7,293 bases of DNA, taken from the NCBI GenBank assembly GCA_023429275.1, contig JAEYWB010000537.1, forward strand, positions 1-7,293, given 5' to 3'. How positions within the stretch are numbered: position 1 is the first letter of the stretch; each line of letters begins with the position of its first letter. The stretch is from Planctomycetota bacterium (GTDB taxonomy: Bacteria; Planctomycetota; Planctomycetia; Planctomycetales; Planctomycetaceae). The notes beneath the pieces are model-generated. The model worked only from the letters and a program-made list of their open reading frames with translations. It was not told where the DNA came from and did not search any database. This document shows, piece by piece, positions 1 to 6,594 of this stretch. The translations under genes were made by a program, and so were the position numbers.

Positions 1-619
1 GGTGAGGAGCATCGCCGCGGGCCGCGGCCCGGGCCGACTCGGCCGCAATCGCCATCCGGCTTCCGACCGATTCGAGGCACCCGCGCTGGCCGCAACCGCA
101 CAGCGGGCCGCTCGAGACGACCTGGACGTGCCCGATCTCGAAGCAGGAACTGTTGGAACCTCGAAAGATCTCTCCGTTGTAGACGCAGCCGCCGCCGATC
201 CCCGTGCCGGGAAACATGCCGATACAGCACCGGGCCCCCTGGCCGGCCCCGAACCGGTACTCGCCGTACACCCCGGCGTCGACGTCGTTGAGGACCGCGA
301 CCGGGCACTTGAACTCCGCCTCGAGCCGCTTGCGGATGTTGATGTCGTCCCAGCCGAGATTGGGAGGGTTGAGCAGGATTCCCTTGTCCATGTCGACGAC
401 GCCGGGGCAGCCGATGCCGATGCCGGCGATGTCGTCAGGACCTTTCTTCGCGCTGGCGAGTGCGACCTTGATGGCGTCGACAAGCCGGTCCATGCCAGAG
501 CTGGAATCGGGAGATTTCGTCTTGCGGCGTTCGCGGCCGAGGACCTTGAAGCTGGAGTCGAAGACCTCCGCCAGCATCTTGGTTCCACCGAGGTCGAATC
601 CCACCCAGCAATCCGGCAT
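1..619 (-). CDS. ROK-family sugar kinase (glucokinase-like), N-terminal part, truncated by window edge
   Basis: Partial gene: 206 codons are visible and the C-terminus lies beyond position 1. ROK kinases phosphorylate hexoses such as glucose with ATP in the cytoplasm; some ROK members are transcriptional repressors. The protein begins MPDCWVGFDLGGTK, so the phosphate-binding DLGGTK motif is at residues 9-14 and there is no N-terminal helix-turn-helix, which favours a kinase over a repressor. NDVDAG (111-116) carries the expected catalytic Asp112. FPGTGIGGG (136-144) is the second glycine-rich phosphate loop. The ROK zinc signature H-x9-C-x-C-x4-C is intact as H164, C174, C176 and C181, followed by LE. 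The ATG at 619 is preceded by GGAGAAAGGA, giving a Shine-Dalgarno about 9 nt upstream, so the start is well supported. The gene is divergent from the HEAT-repeat gene at 840. Family is certain; exact substrate (glucose, fructose, N-acetylated sugar) cannot be read from this part. Confidence 0.93.
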   Translation of the reverse strand, partial: MPDCWVGFDLGGTKMLAEVFDSSFKVLGRERRKTKSPDSSSGMDRLVDAIKVALASAKKGPDDIAGIGIGCPGVVDMDKGILLNPPNLGWDDINIRKRLEAEFKCPVAVLNDVDAGVYGEYRFGAGQGARCCIGMFPGTGIGGGCVYNGEIFRGSNSSCFEIGHVQVVSSGPLCGCGQRGCLESVGSRMAIAAESARAAARGDAPH

Positions 620-839
620 TGTTGCAGTCCTTTCTCCATCGTCTCGCGACAGGCGGAAGTATCGGCCGGAGCGGGAGAAGTCGCAACAACGCGGAAAGGC
701 ATGGGACAAGGCGTTCGGTCATGAGAGCCGGAGAGAAGGCAGACGGAAACAGGCGGAAGTTCTCGTCGCGAACCGTTAAGCTCCTGCCTGCCGGCTTGTC
801 GGTCGGACGTGATTGGGGGCCTTTGCAGAGTTCTCCGTG
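620..839. other. Divergent intergenic spacer with 12-bp direct repeat
   Basis: This 220-bp spacer separates the 5' ends of the ROK kinase (leftward) and the HEAT-repeat gene (rightward) and so must hold the promoters of both unless they are read from further away. I could not identify a convincing -35/-10 pair. The 12-mer ACAGGCGGAAGT occurs exactly at 649-660 and again at 749-760, a 100-bp offset. Short open frames across the spacer have no recognisable protein character and were not called. Confidence 0.4.
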
Positions 840-1826
840 ATGAACCGTCTCCGCTCGCTCCTGCGTCCAGCGGCTCCCGTGGGGCTCCTGCTTGCCTTCA
901 TGAGACCCGCTGTACTCCCGGGAGACGAGCTGACCGACCGGATTCGTCAGATTCGCGGCCACGGAGCGGTGGATACGGCCGGCCGGCTGGAGGCGATTGA
1001 GGCCATCCGGCGGGTTTATTCACAGGCCTCGCTTGATGATGCCACCGCGGCCCTGAAGAGTTCTCTCGCGGATGACGATCCCCGTGTCCGCGCGGCTTCT
1101 GCCAGGACGCTGGCGACAATCGTCTTTTCCTTCAAGCAGCCTTGTCCCATTGAGCTGATACGGCGTCTCGAGGATCCCGATGAGGATGTTCGTCGCGAGG
1201 TTGCCACTCATCTGGCCGGCGAAGATTTTCCGGAAGGGGCGTTCGAGATCTTCCGGCGGTGTATGACGAGCTCCGATCGCATGATCCGAAGCAACATGCC
1301 GTACTACGTGGCGATGGCTGGCGGAAACACGCCGGAGACGATCGCCGTTCTGGAGGAGGGGGCGAAAGACGAATTCCGGCTGACACGGCACAATTCCGAG
1401 ATCTATCTCTGGAAGCTTCGAGGGGACCGAACCCGGTTGATCCGGTACGCGATGGCATCCATCGACGAACGGCGCGACAGTTCGGACTCGCCTCCCGACG
1501 GCCGCGCCACTCAGGAACAACTCGAGGCGAACCTGGTCTCCTCCGGAATGCCGGAATTTCTCGGCGGGATCGCGAAGGACGACCCGGCGGCATTCGCGAA
1601 GCTCTTCGTCGAAGAGCTCAAGAATCCGCGAGTTGAGGTCCGTCGCGGCACGGCGAGCTTCCTCTGCCATCTCGGCCGATTGCCTCGTCCCGTCGGGAAC
1701 GCCGTCATCGGAGCGGGGGTGGAGGAGGCACTTTCCAGGTTGGCGACGGACCCGGATGAGCGGGTCCGCATGGCCGTTCGCAAGGCCGAGGAGGAAGTAC
1801 GACTCTTCCGAAAGTCCCCACGGTAA
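840..1826 (+). CDS. HEAT-repeat protein, putatively exported
   Basis: 328-aa protein of unknown specific function; HEAT repeats are paired-helix scaffolds that usually mediate protein-protein contacts. The N-terminus (MNRLRSLLR, then the hydrophobic PAAPVGLLLAFM) looks like a signal peptide ending near residues 22-28, suggesting export. It is a short, proline-containing core, so this is moderate evidence. HEAT-like units with the typical D-P-x-V-R turn are visible at about 66-96 (DDDPRVRAASARTLA), 103-126 (EDPDEDVRREVATHLAG), 252-280 (KNPRVEVRRGTASFL) and 293-321 (DPDERVRMAVRKAEEEV); the middle (130-200) is probably more diverged repeats. A charged, likely flexible stretch lies at about 208-228. 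ATG at 840 is preferred because it places the basic-hydrophobic signal first; in-frame GTG at 837 and TTG at 813 are alternatives, and the ribosome binding site is weak for all. Convergent with the UbiB-like gene. It resembles neither catalytic HEAT lyases nor a known named gene. Confidence 0.8.
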   Translation: MNRLRSLLRPAAPVGLLLAFMRPAVLPGDELTDRIRQIRGHGAVDTAGRLEAIEAIRRVYSQASLDDATAALKSSLADDDPRVRAASARTLATIVFSFKQPCPIELIRRLEDPDEDVRREVATHLAGEDFPEGAFEIFRRCMTSSDRMIRSNMPYYVAMAGGNTPETIAVLEEGAKDEFRLTRHNSEIYLWKLRGDRTRLIRYAMASIDERRDSSDSPPDGRATQEQLEANLVSSGMPEFLGGIAKDDPAAFAKLFVEELKNPRVEVRRGTASFLCHLGRLPRPVGNAVIGAGVEEALSRLATDPDERVRMAVRKAEEEVRLFRKSPR

Positions 1827-1933
1827 CTCGACAACTGCGAGCAGACTTCTCTCGCACAATCGCCTCCATCCCCGCGGATATCGTCGGCAGGGATCCGGGA
1901 GGCAGTGACTCGCGAGCTTGAGATTAGAGGCCA

Positions 1934-1983
1934 GCCGGAGCGCGACGGAGCCCGGTTTGAACCGGGGGGACGCGTCCGCCGGC
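1934..1983. terminator. Layered GC-rich hairpin between convergent genes (possible bidirectional terminator or dispersed repeat)
   Basis: The spacer at 1827-2006 lies between the 3' ends of the HEAT-repeat gene and the UbiB-like gene. It holds three nested complementary arms: GCCGG (1934-1938) with CCGGC (1979-1983), CGCG (1941-1944) with CGCG (1971-1974), and the inner CCCGGTT (1951-1957) with AACCGGG (1960-1966). The inner arm has only two unpaired bases, so one or two inner pairs must open to form a loop. No T-run follows on either strand, so it is not a canonical intrinsic terminator. It may be an mRNA 3'-end structure for both genes or a copy of a GC-rich intergenic repeat. Confidence 0.4.
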
Positions 1984-2006
1984 AATCCTGTGGGCGCCTG
2001 TGGCCG

Positions 2007-3674
2007 CTACAGCCTTCCGCTGCGAAGGACGCCATAGATCAGCCATACCCCCAGCAAGCCGGAGAGCACGAAGGCGGGGACTGAGATCCAGGTCGACGAA
2101 GACCCTTCGCGGTAGACGAGCGCCGATGAGAGGATCAGCGACGCCACGATGACCGCGATGACCACGCGGTTGCTCGACCGGTCGAACTCCGTGATGAGCC
2201 GGTCGAGACCGCGGTGCTCGAACTGGATCCGGAGGTCGTCCTGCGCCAGCTTGTCGAGAACCCGACTCGTCGAGAGCGGCAGGTCGTGCGCGGCCGAGAG
2301 CAGGGACCGCATGTCGTCGAAGGCCCGGTTCATCATCCGCCGCGGCTCGTAGCGCCGCTTGACTTGCCGCTCGATGAATGGCGCAAGTTCCGGCGCCAGG
2401 TTGAAGTGCGGGTCGAGCGACCGTCCGACCCCCTCGAGCGTCACGATCGCCCGGACGAACAGCATCAGGTCCCCGGGGCAGCGGAGGCCGTGGTTCGCCA
2501 GCATGTGGATGAACTCTCCGAGCAGCCGCCCCACCTTGATCTGCTCGAGCGGCAGGCCGTAGAAGCCGTCGACGAAATCCTTCACATCGGCGGTCAGAAG
2601 CGACTGGTCAATGGACCGCGATGGCTGGCAGACCACCTGCACCATCGAGACCGTCCGCCGGATGTCATGCCGCACGACGGCGAGGAACAGGTCGACGAGC
2701 TCCTCCCGCTTCGATTCGTCGAGCGTCCCGACCATGCCGAAGTCGAGGAGCGCGATCGTTCCGTCCGCCATCACCCGCAGGTTTCCCGGGTGCGGGTCGC
2801 CATGAAACACCCCCAGGTCGAACGCCTGCTTCATGAAGATCTGGGCGCCGTTGTGGGCGATGTCGCATGGGCGGATCCCCATCTCCACGAGTCGCTCGGG
2901 CTCGTCCGCCCGGATCCCCTCCACGAACTCCATCGTCAGGACCGCCTCGGTCGTCAGTTCCTGGAAGACGACGGGGATTTTGAGCGTGGCGTCGTTCTGG
3001 AACAGCTGGTGAAATTCCAGCATGTTCTTCGCCTCGCGGAGAAAGTTCATCTCGCGGCGGATCGTCCGGGCGAAGTGGTTGACGAGACCGACCGGGTCAA
3101 ACACGTGCGATTCCGGGACGTTGTATTCGAGGAGGATCGCCAGTTCGGCGAGGAGCGACAGGTCCCGCTCGACTTCCCGGACGACATTCGGCCGGCGGAT
3201 CTTCACGGCCAGCGGAGTTCCGTCGTGCGCCGTCGCGCGGTGCACTTGTCCGAGGGAGCCGGCGCCGAGCGGCTCGATGTCAAAGCTCGCGAAGAGCTCA
3301 GACACCGGTTTCTTGAGCTCCTCTGCGACGACTTCGGCCGCGAGTGGGCCGGGGAAGGGGCGGACCCGCTCCTGCAGCAGCGACAGCTCTTCAATGAGCT
3401 CCGGCGGCAGAAGGTCGGGGCGGGTGCTCATGACCTGGCCGAACTTGACGAACGTCGGCCCGAGGTCCTGGAGAGCAAGCCGGATCCGCTGCCAGGTGGT
3501 GAGTCCCGGCTGGGGGACGGAGCGCTTGAACCACAGGAGCCGCCATCCCCACTGGATCGACCGGCGGACGCCGGTCCGCTCGATGAGGTCGCCGAACCCG
3601 TAGTTCAGCAGGACCGTGGCGATCTCGCTGCTCCGGCCGAGGTTGCGCAGGAATCGGAGGGGGTGGGAGTCCAA
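2007..3674 (-). CDS. UbiB/ABC1/COQ8-family atypical kinase-like ATPase, membrane-anchored
   Basis: Complete 555-aa member of the UbiB (ABC1/ADCK/COQ8) family of atypical kinase-like ATPases, which support quinone or other isoprenoid-lipid metabolism at the membrane; the exact substrate is unsettled for the family. Hallmarks in order: KFGQ (KxGQ) at 77-80 in the context STRPDLLP; nucleotide loop GAGSLGQVH at 137-145; the ATP-binding Lys158 in VKI; ERD (ExD) at 169-171; EMNFLREAKN at 208-217; catalytic loop HGDPHPGN at 291-298 with D293 and N298; metal-binding DFG at 311-313. The C-terminus has two hydrophobic segments at about 503-521 and 530-550, the usual double helix anchor. The start is TTG at 3674: an in-frame TGA lies at 3687-3689 and no ATG or GTG fits between it and the conserved N-terminal region. 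The loop is GAGS, not the usual AAAS. Planctomycetes generally use menaquinone, so a strict ubiquinone role is unlikely; I give no gene symbol. Confidence 0.95.
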   Translation of the reverse strand: MDSHPLRFLRNLGRSSEIATVLLNYGFGDLIERTGVRRSIQWGWRLLWFKRSVPQPGLTTWQRIRLALQDLGPTFVKFGQVMSTRPDLLPPELIEELSLLQERVRPFPGPLAAEVVAEELKKPVSELFASFDIEPLGAGSLGQVHRATAHDGTPLAVKIRRPNVVREVERDLSLLAELAILLEYNVPESHVFDPVGLVNHFARTIRREMNFLREAKNMLEFHQLFQNDATLKIPVVFQELTTEAVLTMEFVEGIRADEPERLVEMGIRPCDIAHNGAQIFMKQAFDLGVFHGDPHPGNLRVMADGTIALLDFGMVGTLDESKREELVDLFLAVVRHDIRRTVSMVQVVCQPSRSIDQSLLTADVKDFVDGFYGLPLEQIKVGRLLGEFIHMLANHGLRCPGDLMLFVRAIVTLEGVGRSLDPHFNLAPELAPFIERQVKRRYEPRRMMNRAFDDMRSLLSAAHDLPLSTSRVLDKLAQDDLRIQFEHRGLDRLITEFDRSSNRVVIAVIVASLILSSALVYREGSSSTWISVPAFVLSGLLGVWLIYGVLRSGRL

Positions 3675-4001
3675 GAACGGGATCCGTCAGGAGTGCCGGG
3701 GCTGACTGTCCCGGCCATTCTCTGGTCCGTCCCGTCGAGCGACAACCCGAAAGGAATCGAATCGACGGGGAGCGACGGCGCAAGGGCTGAATTGGACGGC
3801 ATGCGAGCACAGCCGAGGCCCGAACAGCGGCGGCGCATGGCAACGCCCGCAATTCATTAGCGAAGATCAGCGGAGATAAGTGTTCCTGCCCCCTGCAAGG
3901 ATCAGGAAGAGGAACACTCATCTCCGCTGATCTTCGCTAATCAGGAAGTCAGTTCCTCGTCGTTGCACGCCTTCGATGCGGCATCGTCTGATCGCGGGAG
4001 A
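3675..4001. other. 327-bp intergenic region upstream of the UbiB-like gene
   Basis: This gene-free stretch lies between the start of the UbiB-like gene and the stop of the 751-aa HEAT gene, both leftward. It contains the 32-bp inverted repeat described separately. Nearer the UbiB-like gene there is a smaller inverted repeat, CCCGTCGA (3731-3738) with TCGACGGG (3762-3769), separated by 23 nt, which would fold in a 5' leader if transcription starts upstream of it. I could not identify a clear sigma-70-type promoter. Open frames here are extensions of shadows from the neighbouring genes and look non-coding. Confidence 0.5.
3856..3941. repeat. Near-perfect 32-bp inverted repeat with 22-nt loop
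   Basis: The left arm 3856-3887 and right arm 3910-3941 are reverse complements at 31 of 32 positions. The one mismatch is A3878 against C3919. In RNA read from the minus strand, the direction of both flanking genes, it becomes a G-U wobble, so the 32-bp stem would be continuous. Each arm starts with two related decamers, ATTAGCGAAG and ATCAGCGGAG, giving a 10-bp internal period. The 9-mer ATCAGGAAG occurs just inside the right arm (3901-3909) and at its outer edge (3940-3948). The element starts about 60 nt past the stop of the 751-aa gene, in the right place for a 3'-end or terminator structure, but no T-run follows the stem. It could also be a copy of a small dispersed palindromic (REP/MITE-like) element. 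Confidence 0.9.
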
Positions 4002-6257
4002 TCAGGGGAGCGGCTGCGTTGCCGTAGGGAACGACAGAATCCGCTCCTCGATCGTCTTCGCTTCCGGCTTCAGCGAGCCGACCACACTGGCGAGGGCCGA
4101 GCGCAAGCCGCCGTCCTGCTCTGCCGTGTAGAGAGCGTAAAGGTCGCGAACCTCGTCGTTCGACAGCGTCAGGCCGAACTGCTGGATGTGGAACGCGAGG
4201 TTCCGGGCCGCCGCCTGGCGGACCTCCGGCGGGTTCGTTTCGGTCTTGATCGCCTCGTTCAGAGATTTCTGGGCGGACGGGCGGGGGATCATCGCGAGGG
4301 CGGAGATCGCATCCCCGGCGAGGTCGGGATTGGTGATCGCTGCGGCGAGCGCCGCTTCCGCCGGCTCGAGGTTGAAGATGTTCGTCCGCTGGGTGTTGGC
4401 GATGTGACGCAGCCAGTAGGCGGCCGCACGAGACCTTTCGGAGTGCTGTGCCGGAGTCAGCGGAGGAGGATTGAGCTCATCGAGGACCGGCCGGATCTGG
4501 CGGTTGAGCTCGCCCGTGTCGGAGACTTCCTGCAGGTACGAAACCCGGGAGTACTCGCGCATCAGCCGGGTGGCGGCGCCGCGCATGTCGGCGGGGCCGT
4601 AAATGATGATCGGCACATTCGCCGTCCGGGAGTCCGCGCGGAAGTTGGCGATGGTCGGGGTCAGGTCCGGTCGGATCGTATTGAGGTGCAGGAGAGCAAC
4701 CGCCATGTCCCCCTGGGTCGCGGCGGCCGTGAAGCCCTCGCCGCCGGTTCGAACCGTCGCGGCGTCGAACCCGAGGCCGGTCATCAGGCTGCGGACTTCA
4801 TCCCCGCTGACATAGTTGGGGTCGACGACCACCATGTTCGGCGGCCCGCCGCTGTTGAGCTCCCGGGCGAGAATCTCGACGACCCGCCGCGCACCAGGAA
4901 ACGGCTCAACCGGCTCCCAGCTGAGGATCGTTGTCGCGGCGGCAAACTGGACGCGCGGATCGGCGTCATCAAGTGCGGCGACGATCGCCGGCTTTGCGCT
5001 TCCGACGGGCCGGAGAAGGTTCCGCGAGCCGGTCTGAGCCAGGGCACGCAGCGCCCCTGCGGCGGCAGCGATGTTCCGTTGCGTCCTGGCGAGGGCAAGG
5101 ACGTCGAGGCCCACTTCCGGCCCGCTCAAAACCAGGAGATCGTGCGCGGTGCCTGTTCCTTCGGGAAGCGGCTTGTCCCAGCCTGCCGTCTGGACGTCGC
5201 GGAGCAGGAGGATCGACAGCAGTTGCGCCTGGATCTCCCGGTTTCCGGTGCTGAATGCGAGGGCCTGCCGGGTCAGCTGCTCCGCGCGGAAGAGGGCCGC
5301 CGAACGCGGGCTGACGAGGTGCTCCTGCGGCACCCCTTCGGCGGCATTCCACGCCCAGACAACCGCCTGCCCGGCATCGTTGAGCGGGACCTCCGTCTGC
5401 CCCGTCAGGTAGTCGGCGGCGGCGTTCCGCAGCCGGTCCGCAAGGCCAACCGGCGAGAGACGGTCCGTCCGGAGCGGATCGCGATAGAGAATGTTCGCGA
5501 GGGACCGCCGTGCGGCGGCCTGGACCGCTTCGGAGCGGGCGGGGGAAAAGCCGGCTTCAAGCAGCGTCAGCTCGTCATACTTGTCGCCGAGCGTCCCGAG
5601 AACAGTCGCCGCGAGGTCCTGCTGGTCGGCACCGGGGGCGTGGAGCATCGCCACGATGGGGGGATGGGCCGCCGAGCCAAGCCGCGTGAGAACGTAGGCA
5701 AGCTGACCTAAGTCCTTGTCCGCCTGAGGGTCGGACATTGTCTTGACGATCGGGGCGACCGCGTACGGGCCGAGATGCTGGAGCTCGAGGATCGCCAGCT
5801 CGCGGTCCCGGACCGTCCCGGACAGCTTGGCAACGAGTCCCTGGACGCGGGCGGGGTCCTGAGCCATCCGCTCGCCCGCCTTCGTCAGCATCGCCAGAAG
5901 CTGGGTCGATGCGGGCCTCAGCTGGGCGTTACGCGACAGTTCGAGAAACAGGGCGGTGCCGAACCGGTCGCGGAGCCTGAAGAGGGTCTCGTCGTCGGGC
6001 TCCATCTTGACGATGGCGTCGAGGTAACGCTTCGCGAGCTCCGGCCGGGCCAGCTTGAGCGTCACGACGGCGGCATCCATCAGCTCGTCGGGCGTCTTCG
6101 GCTCCTCCGGCAGGACGAGCTCGTCCTTCGGGGTCTCCAGGGAGGAGTCGGCAGGGTTCGCCGGTTGGGCCTCCTGCGAAATGACTGGCTCGAACGTTGC
6201 GGCGGTGAGACCGAAGCCGACAACAACGGGGAACGCCATCCGAAAGCGTGACGACAT
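4002..6257 (-). CDS. Exported HEAT-repeat protein with embedded degenerate receiver-like domain
   Basis: 751-aa protein of unknown function. MSSRFRMAFPVVVGFGLTAA begins a signal peptide (basic start, hydrophobic core about 8-20, likely cleavage near 20-28; no lipobox Cys), followed by an acidic, Pro-rich linker to about residue 58. Helical repeats occupy about 58-130 and HEAT-like units are visible near 141-175, 183-206, 212-258, 380-410 and 422-447 (DDADPRVQFAAATTIL), then again about 605-735. Between them, about 473-595 reads like an alpha/beta CheY-type receiver: a strand MVVVDPN (475-481), helix, strand MAVALLHLN (518-526), strand VPIIIYGPAD (548-557) and strand VSYLQEVSD (572-580). The usual phospho-acceptor Asp after the third strand and the conserved Lys after the fifth are not seen. 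ATG at 6257 is preceded by AGGGG about 10 nt upstream. The gene is divergent from the lipoprotein gene. Export plus protein-binding repeats suggests an extracytoplasmic scaffold; this is inference. Confidence 0.85.
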   Translation of the reverse strand: MSSRFRMAFPVVVGFGLTAATFEPVISQEAQPANPADSSLETPKDELVLPEEPKTPDELMDAAVVTLKLARPELAKRYLDAIVKMEPDDETLFRLRDRFGTALFLELSRNAQLRPASTQLLAMLTKAGERMAQDPARVQGLVAKLSGTVRDRELAILELQHLGPYAVAPIVKTMSDPQADKDLGQLAYVLTRLGSAAHPPIVAMLHAPGADQQDLAATVLGTLGDKYDELTLLEAGFSPARSEAVQAAARRSLANILYRDPLRTDRLSPVGLADRLRNAAADYLTGQTEVPLNDAGQAVVWAWNAAEGVPQEHLVSPRSAALFRAEQLTRQALAFSTGNREIQAQLLSILLLRDVQTAGWDKPLPEGTGTAHDLLVLSGPEVGLDVLALARTQRNIAAAAGALRALAQTGSRNLLRPVGSAKPAIVAALDDADPRVQFAAATTILSWEPVEPFPGARRVVEILARELNSGGPPNMVVVDPNYVSGDEVRSLMTGLGFDAATVRTGGEGFTAAATQGDMAVALLHLNTIRPDLTPTIANFRADSRTANVPIIIYGPADMRGAATRLMREYSRVSYLQEVSDTGELNRQIRPVLDELNPPPLTPAQHSERSRAAAYWLRHIANTQRTNIFNLEPAEAALAAAITNPDLAGDAISALAMIPRPSAQKSLNEAIKTETNPPEVRQAAARNLAFHIQQFGLTLSNDEVRDLYALYTAEQDGGLRSALASVVGSLKPEAKTIEERILSFPTATQPLP

Positions 6258-6594
6258 GTTTCGAAAACCCCTGAACCGCTGGATGTGCGCAATCGATGAC
6301 CGCCGGACGCGCCGCGCCCCGTCGTCTTATCGAGTTCCGGCGAAAACCGGCTTGAGAGGGGGATGGGTGGGGGACGACGGAACGGCCAGCGGCATCGCAG
6401 CGGGCGGCTCCAGTCATCCTGCACTTCCCAGCTTTCCACGGCAAGCGGTGGTTCAACCAGTCCGTTCGTCAAAACCGGAATATTCCCACAAGTCGCCGCG
6501 ATCAGCAGTTCGATAAAGGATGCAGTGGATTTGAGGCGTTCCCCCGACGGGAACCTGCGGTCCAAGTCACCCGATGCACCTGGAGGCGACTGGG
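6258..6594. promoter_or_regulatory. Divergent intergenic region between the 751-aa HEAT gene and the lipoprotein gene
   Basis: This 337-bp stretch separates two divergent genes and should contain promoters for both. No open frame in it has recognisable protein character. The clearest element is a perfect 10-bp palindrome GGAATATTCC at 6477-6486, about 110 bp before the lipoprotein start, the most AT-rich spot in a GC-rich context and a possible operator or promoter part. CGATAAAG at about 6511-6518 could be a -10-like element but has no convincing partner. A Shine-Dalgarno GGAGG at 6582-6586 serves the lipoprotein gene. Confidence 0.35.
6582..6586 (+). promoter_or_regulatory. Shine-Dalgarno site fixing the lipoprotein start at 6595
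   Basis: GGAGG lies 8 nt before the ATG at 6595. An upstream in-frame ATG at 6574 would put this site inside the coding region and has no comparable site of its own. The shorter start also puts the basic residues and hydrophobic core at the very N-terminus, as a signal peptide needs. Confidence 0.8.

Noticed and set aside
2..724. Plus-strand open frames across the left edge
   Set aside because: These are shadows of the ROK kinase on the minus strand, whose catalytic and zinc-binding motifs are intact.
1020..1985. 321-codon minus-strand open frame opposite the first HEAT gene
   Set aside because: It overlaps a plus-strand gene with clear HEAT motifs, and its own start lies in the hairpin spacer without a ribosome binding site.
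2214..3860. 548-codon plus-strand open frame opposite the UbiB-like gene
   Set aside because: It is antisense to a gene with every family motif intact, and its product is a low-diversity mix of D, E, R, H and V typical of a high-GC shadow frame.
3391..3921. 176-codon minus-strand open frame starting inside the inverted repeat
   Set aside because: It overlaps the UbiB-like N-terminus in another frame and has Pro/Arg-rich composition without any family feature.
3856..3941. Inverted repeat as a CRISPR repeat or insertion-sequence end
   Set aside because: There is only one palindromic unit with no spacer array, and no transposase gene or target duplication was found beside it.
3856..3941. Inverted repeat as a canonical intrinsic terminator
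   Set aside because: The stem is far longer than usual and no T-run follows it on the minus strand.
3963..5711. 582-codon plus-strand open frame opposite the 751-aa HEAT gene
   Set aside because: Antisense to a gene with a signal peptide and HEAT repeats; the translation is Arg/Gly/Asp-rich without domains, as expected from codon bias.
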